Under the pieces are notes generated by a model. The model searched no databases, had not been told where the DNA came from, and saw only the letters and a list, made by a program, of their open reading frames with translations. Positions 36,836-45,195 of a DNA stretch of 64,000 nt are shown here, piece by piece. The translations under genes were made by a program, and so were the position numbers. How positions within the stretch are numbered: the stretch's first letter is position 1; every line of letters starts with the position of its first letter. Origin of the DNA: Bog-473 sp963707835 (lineage in GTDB: Bacteria > Actinomycetota > Acidimicrobiia > Acidimicrobiales > RAAP-2); the NCBI GenBank assembly GCA_963707835.1, contig CAVPRI010000002.1:62001-126000 (forward strand). Direction: 5' to 3'.

Positions 36836-38403
36836 GTGACACCGCGGTCAGGACCAAGCGCAGTACCAGGGCGGCGATGGGCCCCTTCGGTCAGGTCGGC
36901 AAGATCGTTGATGAGCTCGACGAGCGGCTCGGGGTGGCCAAGGGCGGACGCGTCTTCCTCGACAAGATCTTCCCCGACCACTGGTCCTTCATGCTGGGGG
37001 AGATCGCGCTCTACTCGTTCGTGGTCGTACTCGCGACTGGCGTCTTCCTGTCGCTCTTCTTCGTCCCCTCGACCAACCAGGTCCTGTACCCGGCCCACGG
37101 CACCTACGTGCCACTGCGGGGCCAGTGGATGTCGGCGGCTTACAAGTCGACGGTCGACATCTCCTTCGACGTGCGGGGCGGCCTCCTCGTCCGCCAGATG
37201 CACCACTGGGCGGCCGACATCTTCACCGCGTCCATCGTGGTCCACATGGGACGGATCTTCCTGACCGGTGCTTTCCGCAAGCCGCGCGAGTTGAACTGGA
37301 CCATCGGCCTCACCATGCTGATCCTGGCCATCTTCGAGGGCTTCATCGGGTACTCGCTGCCCGACGACCTGATCTCGGGCACCGGGCTGCGCATCGGCTA
37401 TTCCATCGCCGAGTCGATCCCGCTCGTCGGGAGCTACCTGACCTCGTTCCTGTGGGGCGGGCGCTTCCCGGGCGACATCATCATCCCCCGCTTCTTCATC
37501 ATCCACGTGCTGATCATCCCTCTCGTCCTGATCGGCCTCCTCTCGGCGCACCTCGGCCTGTTGGTGCGCCAGAAGCACACGCAATTCGCCGGGGAGGGAC
37601 GCACCGAGGACAATGTGGTGGGCTCGCCCATGTTCCCGACCTTCATGGCCAAGACCACCGGGTTCCTCTTCATGGTGACCGGGGCGATCGCGCTGCTCGG
37701 GGCGTTCGCCCAGATTAACCCCATCTGGCAGTTCGGGTCCTATGACGCGTCGAAGATCTCCTACGCAGTGCAGCCCGACTGGTACATGGGCTGGCTCGAC
37801 GGCGCCCTGCGCATCTGGCCGGCATGGGAGCTCACCGGCTTCGGCCATACCGTCCCCCTCGAGGTCTTCCTGCCCGCCGTGGTCCTCCCCGGCATCATCT
37901 TCACCATCTGCTTCCTATGGCCCGGGCTCGAGCGACGGGTGACGGGCGACGTCGCGATGCACAACCTGCTCGACCGGCCGCGCGACAGGCCCAAGCGCAC
38001 GGCCGCGGGTGTGGCCATGTTCGCCCTCCTGTTCACGCTCTTCGGAGCGAGCTCGACCGACGTCCTGGCCAACTACTTCCACGTCTCGCTCAACGCGGTC
38101 CTGTGGTTCTTCCGCATCGCCGTGTTCGTGATCCCGATCGTCGCCGGTCTGGTGACCTACCAGCTGTGCAAGGAGATGCAAGGGGTGCACGGGATCGGCA
38201 AGCGCAAGCGGGCGGTGATCGTGCAGCGTTCCGCCCAGGGCGAGTACGTCACGGTCCCGACGCCGCCCCGCCCCGACGACGAGCACATCGAGCTCGACCC
38301 CGAGCCGGTGCCAGTGCGCATCGACATCGAGCCGTTGAGCGGCAACGGCGGCGACCGTGCACCCGAGAGCTCTCCGACTGGCATGCGCCGAGTCGCTCGC
38401 TGA
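36832..38403 (+). CDS. qcrB: Cytochrome bc1 complex cytochrome b subunit
   Basis: QcrB binds two b haems and the menaquinol sites. The 523-residue product has VRQMHHWAADIF and MGRIFLTGAFRKPRELNW (haem ligands and Qo region), GYSLPDDLISGTG, and HLGLLVRQKHTQF. QPDWYMGWLDGALRIWP takes the place of the PEWY-like motif of mitochondrial cytochrome b. A C-terminal cytosolic extension of about 80 residues is typical of actinobacteria. ATG 36832 overlaps the qcrA stop. QcrB is last in the operon. QcrB is the target of Q203-type inhibitors in mycobacteria. Confidence 0.97.
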   Translation: MSDTAVRTKRSTRAAMGPFGQVGKIVDELDERLGVAKGGRVFLDKIFPDHWSFMLGEIALYSFVVVLATGVFLSLFFVPSTNQVLYPAHGTYVPLRGQWMSAAYKSTVDISFDVRGGLLVRQMHHWAADIFTASIVVHMGRIFLTGAFRKPRELNWTIGLTMLILAIFEGFIGYSLPDDLISGTGLRIGYSIAESIPLVGSYLTSFLWGGRFPGDIIIPRFFIIHVLIIPLVLIGLLSAHLGLLVRQKHTQFAGEGRTEDNVVGSPMFPTFMAKTTGFLFMVTGAIALLGAFAQINPIWQFGSYDASKISYAVQPDWYMGWLDGALRIWPAWELTGFGHTVPLEVFLPAVVLPGIIFTICFLWPGLERRVTGDVAMHNLLDRPRDRPKRTAAGVAMFALLFTLFGASSTDVLANYFHVSLNAVLWFFRIAVFVIPIVAGLVTYQLCKEMQGVHGIGKRKRAVIVQRSAQGEYVTVPTPPRPDDEHIELDPEPVPVRIDIEPLSGNGGDRAPESSPTGMRRVAR

Positions 38404-38514
38404 ATCTGCCCGGGCGCATTCTTCGCGGCATCCTCCCGTCGTCCCCGCGCAACGGGGGCGGGCTCTCCGGGCGATTGACCGCACGTTGACGGCCGTTCAT
38501 GGCACCATCGTGGC

Positions 38515-39177
38515 GTGCGAGTCGAGCGCAGCTTCGCCTTCGTCGACGTGTCCGGCTTCACGGCCCTCACCGAGATCGAAGGTGACGAGCGCGCCGTCGA
38601 AGTCCTGACCGCCTTCCGAGCGCTTCTGCGAGACATTTGCAGCCGCCGCGGCGTGCGCATCGCCAAGTGGCTGGGCGACGGCGTGATGCTGGTGTGCGTG
38701 ACCACGCGCCCCCTGCTCGAGACGATCTTGGAACTGCACTACGTGATGGGCGAGGTCGCCGGTCCGGTTCACGCGGTGTCGATCCGCTCGGGCATCACGT
38801 CCGGGGCGGTGATCCTCATGGAGGGCGACGACTACGTGGGCCATTGCGTGAACGTGGCCTCCCGCCTGTGCGAGCTGGCCGGGGCAGGGGAAGCGCTGGC
38901 GGCGCCCGACGTGACGATCCATCTCCCGAGTTGGGGCCAGGCGGTGCGCCAGCGCCACGTGGAGCTGCGGGGCGTGGAGAACTCGGTTCCGGCGTCGAGC
39001 ATCGAGATGGTCCGTGGTGTTCCTCCGGTCTCGCACGATCCGATCTGCGGTTTGCCCTTGACCGCCGACACGGCGAGCGAGGTCGCCCACGATGCCCGGG
39101 GAGCCGCCCTCCTCTTCTGCTCTCCGGGCTGCATGGACACCTGGAGCCGCCGGCCCCCGCGCGCCAGCTCGCACTGA
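38515..39177 (+). CDS. Class III adenylate cyclase with C-terminal YHS-like metal-binding domain
   Basis: The 220-residue protein has a cyclase homology domain at residues about 5-165. Metal Asp residues are D11 (FVDVSGF) and D55 (KWLGDGV). Adenine-selecting Lys51 and Asp106 are present, as are the transition-state Asn113 and Arg117 (NVASRL), so it should be an active adenylate cyclase. Residues 174-212 (DPICGLP, LLFCSPGCMDTW) resemble a YHS/TRASH metal site with C178, C202 and C206. There is no membrane segment. It lies between qcrB and the cta genes, 111 bases after qcrB. The pairing suggests metal-modulated cAMP synthesis, an inference. Confidence 0.85.
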   Translation: MRVERSFAFVDVSGFTALTEIEGDERAVEVLTAFRALLRDICSRRGVRIAKWLGDGVMLVCVTTRPLLETILELHYVMGEVAGPVHAVSIRSGITSGAVILMEGDDYVGHCVNVASRLCELAGAGEALAAPDVTIHLPSWGQAVRQRHVELRGVENSVPASSIEMVRGVPPVSHDPICGLPLTADTASEVAHDARGAALLFCSPGCMDTWSRRPPRASSH

Positions 39178-39411
39178 GCGTGAGCCACCCGCGGGCGGCG
39201 AATCTGGCTCCCCGACGCCCTCGATATCCCGGCGGGCCCGATTTGTCCGGTCATGTCTGCTCAACATGGAGGCGGATGTTGTCGATGGATGGAGTGCCGC
39301 CGGACGTGGGGTTCGGGGCTCCGGCCGACTGACCCCACTTGGCGAACGTCCGGCGGAGCACCATCCATCTACGGCCGCTTCTGTATCTCCGCTGACCCCG
39401 ACGTCTTCCGC

Positions 39412-39441
39412 TTGACATGTGACTAAATGGTCACATAACCT
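39412..39441 (+). promoter_or_regulatory. Promoter with embedded operator for the ArsR-type gene
   Basis: TTGACA (39412-39417) and TAACCT (39436-39441) form a promoter with an 18-base spacer. A perfect inverted repeat, ATGTGAC (39417-39423) and GTCACAT (39430-39436) with a six-base centre, fills that spacer exactly. This is the expected position for repressor binding. Transcription would start at about 39448-39449, at the GTG of the coding sequence. Confidence 0.75.
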
Positions 39442-39448
39442 TGTGAGG

Positions 39449-40201
39449 GTGGACGGGGTGTTCAAGGCGCTGGCTGATCCGACTCGGCGGCGGGTTCTCG
39501 ACGAGTTATTCCGCGAGGACGGGCAGACCCTGAGCACGTTGGAAGAGCGTTTCTCCATGTCCCGCTTCGGCGTCATGAAGCACCTGAAGGTGCTCGAGGA
39601 CGCCGGCCTTGTGGTCACGCGGCGGCGGGGTCGGGAGAAGCTCCATTTCCTGAACCCCGTGCCGATCCGCCTCGTCCACGACCGGTGGGTGCACAAGTTC
39701 GCTGAGCCCTGGGTCGCCGGACTCAGCGAGATCAAGGAGAGACTGGAGGCTGAGATGGAAAAGGTGTACGAGATCTTCATCAAGACCACGCCCGAGCGGC
39801 TGTGGCAGGCGATCGTCGACCCGGAGATCCGGGCCAAGTACAACTTTGGCGCCGCGGTGAACTCGGATTGGAACGTCGGCTCCCCGATCAGCGTCGACGT
39901 GGCCAGGCACGGGGTCCACTTGGGCGAGGGAGAGGTGCTCGAGTCGGACCCGCCCTGGCGACTCGTCCACACCATGGCCTGCCTTTGGGACGACGACGTC
40001 CGGGCCGAGGGGACGACTCGGGTGACCTGGGAGATCGAGCAAGTGGGGGACTCGTGTCACCTCACGTTGATCCACGATCAGATGCGCGACGGGGCAGACT
40101 CCCAGATCTACGGCGGCTGGCCGATGATCCTCTCGGGCCTGAAGACCTGGTTGGAGACCGGCGACCTCCTCACCACGCCTGGTTCCCTCCGGTTCGCCTG
40201 A
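39449..40201 (+). CDS. ArsR-family regulator fused to an SRPBCC (AHSA1-like) domain
   Basis: The N-terminal winged helix (FKALADPTRRRVLDELF, SMSRFGVMKHLKVLEDAGLV) is the ArsR DNA-binding fold. Residues about 95-250 form an AHSA1/SRPBCC ligand-binding domain (VYEIFIKTTPERLWQAI, ITLIHD-like LTLIHDQM, GGWPMILSGLKTWLETG). No metal-binding Cys pair is visible in the HTH part, so it probably senses a hydrophobic ligand. In-frame GTG codons lie at 39419 and 39449. I chose 39449 because it is seven bases after a strong -10 and gives the canonical family N-terminus. Probably autorepressed through the 39417-39436 palindrome. Confidence 0.85.
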   Translation: MDGVFKALADPTRRRVLDELFREDGQTLSTLEERFSMSRFGVMKHLKVLEDAGLVVTRRRGREKLHFLNPVPIRLVHDRWVHKFAEPWVAGLSEIKERLEAEMEKVYEIFIKTTPERLWQAIVDPEIRAKYNFGAAVNSDWNVGSPISVDVARHGVHLGEGEVLESDPPWRLVHTMACLWDDDVRAEGTTRVTWEIEQVGDSCHLTLIHDQMRDGADSQIYGGWPMILSGLKTWLETGDLLTTPGSLRFA

Positions 40202-40280
40202 TCGACCTGGCCGACGACCTCTCTGGCCGCCGACATCCATTCGAAACCGGAGAACACGAGGGTCAAGCAGCTCTCGTTAA

Positions 40281-40360
40281 CGACCCCGGCTGTATACGAC
40301 CCCGGCTGTATACGACCCCGGCTGTATACGACCCCGGCTGTATACGACCCCGGCTGTATA
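40281..40360. repeat. Five-copy perfect 16-bp tandem repeat with GTATAC core
   Basis: CGACCCCGGCTGTATA is repeated five times without mismatch, followed by a partial CGACCCC. Each unit contains the palindrome GTATAC across the unit junction. The array fills half of the 166-base gap between the converging ArsR-type and MFS genes. There are no spacers, so it is not a CRISPR. It shares period and core with 26260-26291. Confidence 0.95.
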
Positions 40361-40367
40361 CGACCCC

Positions 40368-41582
40368 CTACGGAACGCTGGCCGCCTCGCTGGGTGTCCG
40401 GAGGCGCTCGAAGGCCCACATGCCGAGGGTGAGGACACCGAATCCGGTGCCGAGCAGGCAGACGCCCGCCCACCCGTGGGTGCCGTAGAGCGCACCGGCG
40501 CTCACGGAGCCGGCGGCCCCGCCCAGGAAGTAGCAGACCATGTAGGCGCTGTTGATCCGGCTCCGGGCGTCGGGGCGCAGTGTGTAGATCACCGCCTGGT
40601 TCGTGATCTGCATGCCCTGGGTGCCCATGTCGAGCACGACGATGCCGATGATGAGCGGGGCCAGCGAGGTCCGGCCGGCCCAGAGCAGTGCGAAGGAGCC
40701 GGCGAGGAGCACGCCGGCTCCCACGGTGGTGGCGGTGGCCCGGGCGGAGTCGGCCAGCTTGCCGGCCACGTTGGCGGCCACGATGCCGCCCGCACCCACG
40801 AGGCCGAACAGCCCAATGACCGCGTTGGAGTAGCGGTAAGGGCTCCCCGAGAGCAAGAAGGCGATGGTGGTCCACAGTGCGCTGAAGGCGGCGAACGCGC
40901 AGGCGCCGTGCCAGGCCCGCCGCCGCAGCACGGGCTCGGTGAGGAGGAGGCGGAGCGAGGAGGACACCAGGCTCGGGTAGCTGCGCTGGGGGCGTGGGTT
41001 CTCGGTGGGGAGCGCCCGCCACAGGACCAGCGCGAAGCACACCATGAGGCCGGCCGAGATCCAGTAGATGGCCCGCCAGCCCGCCGCCTGCGCCACCAGG
41101 CCCGAGACCGTGCGCGCCAGGAGGATGCCCAGGAGCAGCCCCGTCATGATGCGGGCCACCACCCGTCCCCGCCGTTCTTCGGGCGCCATGTCGGCGGCGA
41201 AGGGGATCATCACCTGGCCCGCCACCGAGGCGCCGCCGACGGCGACAGAGGCCAGGCCGAAGAGCCAGAGGTTCGGCGCCAGCGCGCAGGCCACCAGGGC
41301 GACGGCGGAGACCCAGAAGAGCCGGGTGACCAGCGTGCGGCGCGGGTGGATGTCGCCCAGCGGGACGACGAGGAGGAGCCCGGCGGCGTAGCCGATCTGG
41401 GTGGCGGTGATGATCGACGAGGTCGGGCCGGGGCCGCTGTGGAAGCTGCGCGCCACCTGGTGCAACACGGGCTGGGCGTAGTACAGGTTGGCCACTACGG
41501 CACCCGTGGCGACCGCGATGAGCGCGACCAGCGCCGGCGGGAGGCCGTTCGTCTGGTCCAACCCGGTGCTCGCCGCTGCCAC
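40368..41582 (-). CDS. MFS transporter (drug/sugar efflux type)
   Basis: This 404-residue major facilitator has 12 predicted helices. The N-half carries YYAQPVLHQVARSF and the loop GDIHPRRTLVTR, a variant of the D-R-x-G-R-R motif A. FAADMAPEERRGRVVARIMTGLLLG is typical of the YbdA/arabinose-efflux group. Substrate cannot be read. It converges on the ArsR-type regulator across the tandem repeat array, so the two are not an obvious operon pair. The start is ATG or GTG at 41582. Confidence 0.88.
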   Translation of the reverse strand: MAAASTGLDQTNGLPPALVALIAVATGAVVANLYYAQPVLHQVARSFHSGPGPTSSIITATQIGYAAGLLLVVPLGDIHPRRTLVTRLFWVSAVALVACALAPNLWLFGLASVAVGGASVAGQVMIPFAADMAPEERRGRVVARIMTGLLLGILLARTVSGLVAQAAGWRAIYWISAGLMVCFALVLWRALPTENPRPQRSYPSLVSSSLRLLLTEPVLRRRAWHGACAFAAFSALWTTIAFLLSGSPYRYSNAVIGLFGLVGAGGIVAANVAGKLADSARATATTVGAGVLLAGSFALLWAGRTSLAPLIIGIVVLDMGTQGMQITNQAVIYTLRPDARSRINSAYMVCYFLGGAAGSVSAGALYGTHGWAGVCLLGTGFGVLTLGMWAFERLRTPSEAASVP

Positions 41583-41611
41583 CGGGTCAGGCTGCCGGCG
41601 GCCGCTTTCGT

Positions 41612-42047
41612 TCAGACGCTGCCGCCGCGCCGGCTTTCGGCCGTAACGCCGGTCAGCGCGGTGAGGATCAGCGGCACGCCGAGGAAGACGAGCCAGGCGC
41701 CGAAGATGAGGGCCAGCACCGTCATGAAGGCGCCCATGCCCATGACGAAGGGCCAGATGGAGGAGCCCGGGAACGAGTCGACGTTGCCCGCTCCATCGGC
41801 CATCTCGGCGTTCTCGCGGTCCGAGGGACGGTCACCCACGGCGGGGATCTTGCCCCAGAAGAAGTACTTGCGGCCGTGGAAGCGCTGGTGCCAGAAGAAG
41901 TAGTAGAGGCCGGGAAGGAAACCCAGCAGCGTGACGCCGAGGAGCATCACGCCGCCACCGTCCTCGTAGCTCCAGAACCAGTAGACGAGGCCGACGATCC
42001 CGAAGAACGCCCCGAGGAAGAGCAGGAAGAGCGATTCGACTCTTCAT
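41612..42047 (-). CDS. ctaF: Cytochrome c oxidase subunit IV, actinobacterial type (one frameshift)
   Basis: CtaF is a small four-helix subunit specific to actinobacterial aa3 oxidases. The corrected N-terminus reads FLLFLGAFFGIVGLVYWFW, then MLLGVTLLGFLPGLYYFFWHQRF, and the C-terminal pair of helices begins SIWPFVMGMGAFMTVLALIF. ATG 42047 overlaps the ctaD stop (ATGA). A single indel near 42030 shifts the frame after about six codons; the region after it is open as 112 codons from 41950. Confidence 0.9.
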
Positions 42048-43837
42048 ACCGGCGTCGCCACCTTCCCGTTGGATTTGCCATTGGTGTGTGCCGCCTTGCC
42101 GTGGGGCACAGTGATCGCATCGGGATGATTGGCGTCCCAGGTCGGACGCTCCGAGCGGATCGGCGGCAGGTGCGTGTAGTTGTGATGGGGAGGCGGCGAC
42201 GTGGTGTACCACTCGAGCGTGTGGGCGTCCCAGGGGTTGTCACCCGCCGGGATGGGGTGGCGCCACGAGACGAAGAAGTTGACCAGGAGGAACACGAAGG
42301 AGGCGCCGATGACGAACGCCCCCACGGTGGAGACGATGTTGTAGCTCTGCCAGCCCAAGTTCGATGGGTAGCTCGCCACCCGGCGCGGCATGCCCAGAAG
42401 ACCCACCACGTACTGGGGCATGAAGGTGACCCAGAAGCCGATGAACAGCAGCCAGAAGTGCCACTTGCCCAGGCTCTCGCGCAGCATGCGGCCGAACATC
42501 TTGGGGTACCAATAGTAGAGCCCGGAGAAGCCGCCGAAGACGGCCGTGCCGACCAGCACCTGGTGGAAGTGGGCCACCACGAAGTAGGTGTCATGGACGG
42601 CGAAGTCGATCGGGGGGGAGGCGAGCATGATGCCCGTCACGCCGCCCATGAGGAAGGCGAAGAGGAAGCCGATGCTGAACAGCATGGGTGTTGTGAAGGT
42701 GAGCTGCCCGTGCCACATGGTGCCGATCCAGTTGAAGAATTTGATGCCAGTCGGCACGGCGATCAGGAGGCTCAGGAAGGAGAAGAAGGGCAGCAGAACG
42801 GCCCCGGTGGTGAACATGTGGTGCGCCCACACGCCGGTGGACAGGGCGGCGATGGCCATGGTGGCAAAGACCATGCCCTTGTACCCAAAGACCGGCTTGC
42901 GTGAGAACACGGGGAGCACCTCGGTCACGATGCCGAAGAAGGGCAGGGCGAGGATGTAGACCTCTGGATGGCCGAAGAACCAGAACAGGTTCTGCCACAA
43001 CAACGGCGAGCCGCAACTGTGCATGGGCAAACCGTTCACCAGGTGACAGCCCAAGGCCGTGTAGATGTGGGTGTTGAAGTGGCGGTCGCAGAAGAGCATG
43101 ACCACGGCGGCGGTGAGGACCGGGAAGGCGATGAGGATCAGGATGGCGGTCACGAGCATGTTCCAGGTGAAGATCGGCATGCGGAACATGGTCATGCCAG
43201 GCGCTCGCAGGTAGAAGATGGTGCCGCACAGGTTGACGCCGGTGAAGATGGCCGAGAACCCGGTGAGGGCGATTCCCATCAAGAACAGGTCGGGCCCAGC
43301 GCCGGGCGAGCTTGTGGCGCTCGAGAGCGGTGCGTAGGCGACCCAGCCGAACTGGGCGGCGCCACCGGCCACCAAGAACCCCATCAGCATGGTGATGGAG
43401 CCGCTGAGGTAGAGCCAGTAGCTGAGCGCGTTCAGGCGAGGGTAGGCCATGTCGGGCGCGCCGACCTGCAGCGGCACGATGTAGTTGGCCAGGCCGCCGA
43501 AGGCGAACGGACCGGCAAAGAGGTACAGCATCAGGCCGCCGTGCATCGTGAACAGCGCGTTGAACTGCGAGAAGGTGAGCAGCGACGAGTGCGGCGAGGC
43601 CAGCTGCAGCCGCATGAACAGCGCCATGATCCCCGAGATGTAGAAGATCGCGATGGCCGTGATCATGTAGCTGAGCCCGATGACCTTGTGGTCGGTGCTG
43701 GTCAGCCACTTCAGGATTCCCGTGGGCCCGTGGGCCTCGTGCCCGGCGTGTGCGCCGTGGCCGTCCCGGGGAATGTCGGGCGGGAGGTGGAGCTCCGAGG
43801 GCCCTTGGCTGCCGGGCGGGGCGATGACGTCAGTCAC
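42044..43837 (-). CDS. ctaD: Cytochrome c oxidase subunit I
   Basis: This is the catalytic subunit with haem a, haem a3 and CuB. Conserved features are TMHGGLMLYLFAGPF (haem a His), FWFFGHPEVYILALPFFGI (the CuB His linked to Tyr), VWAHHMFTTG (the CuB His pair), HDTYFVVAHFHQVL (haem ligands) and the K-channel Lys in the PTGIKFFNW segment. About 597 residues. I chose GTG 43837, which lies 11 bases after AGGAGG and overlaps the ctaC stop by eight bases, over an upstream GTG inside the ribosome site. The C-terminal tail of about 40 residues is hydrophilic. Confidence 0.97.
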   Translation of the reverse strand: MTDVIAPPGSQGPSELHLPPDIPRDGHGAHAGHEAHGPTGILKWLTSTDHKVIGLSYMITAIAIFYISGIMALFMRLQLASPHSSLLTFSQFNALFTMHGGLMLYLFAGPFAFGGLANYIVPLQVGAPDMAYPRLNALSYWLYLSGSITMLMGFLVAGGAAQFGWVAYAPLSSATSSPGAGPDLFLMGIALTGFSAIFTGVNLCGTIFYLRAPGMTMFRMPIFTWNMLVTAILILIAFPVLTAAVVMLFCDRHFNTHIYTALGCHLVNGLPMHSCGSPLLWQNLFWFFGHPEVYILALPFFGIVTEVLPVFSRKPVFGYKGMVFATMAIAALSTGVWAHHMFTTGAVLLPFFSFLSLLIAVPTGIKFFNWIGTMWHGQLTFTTPMLFSIGFLFAFLMGGVTGIMLASPPIDFAVHDTYFVVAHFHQVLVGTAVFGGFSGLYYWYPKMFGRMLRESLGKWHFWLLFIGFWVTFMPQYVVGLLGMPRRVASYPSNLGWQSYNIVSTVGAFVIGASFVFLLVNFFVSWRHPIPAGDNPWDAHTLEWYTTSPPPHHNYTHLPPIRSERPTWDANHPDAITVPHGKAAHTNGKSNGKVATPV

Positions 43838-44762
43838 CGTAGATCGCACCTCCTGTGTTTCCGGTGTTCCCGCTGCCCGAGTTGCCGGAGTTGCCCGAGC
43901 TCCCAGAGTAGCTGGGCACCGTCCCGTTCTGATTGGCGTGCAGGCCGGCCGGGAGCTGGCCGATGGAGGACGGGTGGGCCCTTTGGAACGCGCCGGTGAC
44001 CCGCAGCCAGGTCTGGTAGGCCGACGGCGACACCGAACGGACGTTGAAGAACATCAGGGAGTGGTAGAGGCCGCACAGCTGGGTGCACTGGCCCCGGTAG
44101 ACGCCGTCGTGCAAGACGTTGAAGTCGAACTGGGTGTAGTAGCCCGGGCTGGCGTAACGGCTGAAGTTGAATTCGGGCACGTAGAAGCCGTGCAGCACGT
44201 CGTAGGAGCGCAGCGTGATCTGCACGGTCTGGCCCGTCGGCACCCACATGGTGGGAGCGTCGGTGGTCTGGCCGATGATCTTGACCCCGTTGGGGTACTC
44301 GAACTCCCAGCCCCACTGGAAGGCGTAGACGTTGATGCTGGCTGCGGGGCGCGGCTCGACTGCGGTGACCGTGTTCTCCACCACGACCGTCGCCACGAAC
44401 AGACCGATCACGATGAGGATGGGCACAACGGTGTAGACGATCTCGGTCAGCGTGTGGTACTGCGTCTGCACCGGCATGTCGTCGGAGCGCCGTCGGTAAC
44501 GCAGCACAGCCCACAGGATCAGCAGGAGGACGAAGCCCCCGACGATGATCCCGGCGATGAAGAAGCCCTGCCACAGGTGGTAGGTCGAGCGGGCTTGCGA
44601 GGTCGCCCCCTTGTAGGCGCCGAACGTCGGGAGCTGGCAGCCGGTGAGCAGCAGCGCCCCGGCCGCGAGGAGGATCGCGGCCAGCCGCCGGCGAGGACTG
44701 TTGCGGCCCGGACCTGGGATTTCAGGCGTGTGGGGGGAGGGGCCAGTCAGCGACGAGTCCAC
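43830..44762 (-). CDS. ctaC: Cytochrome c oxidase subunit II, lipoprotein
   Basis: This subunit accepts electrons from QcrC at the binuclear CuA site. A signal with lipobox LLTGC (about residue 42) predicts a lipidated N-terminus, then two helices (GFFIAGIIVGGFVLLLILWAV and IVYTVVPILIVIGLFVATVV). The CuA ligands are in VLHGFYVPEF (His) and GQCTQLCGLYHSLM (two Cys, Glu-equivalent Gln, His, Met). The aromatic patch YAFQWGWEFEYPNG is present. An asparagine/glycine/serine-rich tail closes the protein. It leads the ctaC-ctaD-ctaF operon. Confidence 0.96.
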   Translation of the reverse strand: MDSSLTGPSPHTPEIPGPGRNSPRRRLAAILLAAGALLLTGCQLPTFGAYKGATSQARSTYHLWQGFFIAGIIVGGFVLLLILWAVLRYRRRSDDMPVQTQYHTLTEIVYTVVPILIVIGLFVATVVVENTVTAVEPRPAASINVYAFQWGWEFEYPNGVKIIGQTTDAPTMWVPTGQTVQITLRSYDVLHGFYVPEFNFSRYASPGYYTQFDFNVLHDGVYRGQCTQLCGLYHSLMFFNVRSVSPSAYQTWLRVTGAFQRAHPSSIGQLPAGLHANQNGTVPSYSGSSGNSGNSGSGNTGNTGGAIYGD

Positions 44763-44835
44763 GGCGCTGACACTATCGAACCCGCCCGGAAAACTGGAAA
44801 TGAGCAGGTGACGGTCTCGCCCCGGCGTGTGCTCG

Positions 44836-45090
44836 TCAGCTCCCGGAGGACGGCTTCTCGGCCGGCGGTGGCGCCGGAGACGTGTCCGACGCTGGCGACG
44901 TCCCAGATGCCGCAGACGTTCCGGAGTCGGCCGAACCCTCGGCCTTCCCGTCCTTCATGCCCTGCTCGAACTGGTTCTTCGCCGAACCGAGGTTGCGGGC
45001 CAGCCGCGGGATGGCGGCGCCACCGAAGAGGAGCACCACGATGACGATGATGACTATGAGCAGGTCGGGACCGAAGATGTCAGCGAGCAT
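44836..45090 (-). CDS. tatA: Sec-independent translocase protein TatA
   Basis: The 84-residue product has one hydrophobic helix (LLIVIIVIVVLLFGG) followed by the amphipathic hinge AAIPRLARNLGSAKNQFEQG and an acidic, Ser/Pro/Ala-rich tail, the standard TatA layout. An almost perfect ribosome site (AAGGAG, six bases upstream) fixes ATG 45090; a longer in-frame start at 45159 is unlikely. Tat exports folded proteins, including Rieske-type subunits such as QcrA encoded at 35864-36835. No tatB or tatC is in the window. Confidence 0.92.
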   Translation of the reverse strand: MLADIFGPDLLIVIIVIVVLLFGGAAIPRLARNLGSAKNQFEQGMKDGKAEGSADSGTSAASGTSPASDTSPAPPPAEKPSSGS

Positions 45091-45195
45091 GGAATTCTCC
45101 TTCGCCCAGGTCCACGTGATGGTGAGCCCGGGTCGACCAGCTGTCCAGGTTAGACCCATTCCCGGGCCATGCCGGTGCGCCGGCCGGGCAACGAC

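Noticed and set aside
39419..39448. GTG 39419 as start of the ArsR-type gene
   Set aside because: It lies inside the -35/-10 spacer and operator, upstream of the predicted transcription start, and adds residues not typical of the family.
40281..40360. CRISPR array
   Set aside because: The 16-base units abut with no spacers, and there are no cas genes nearby.
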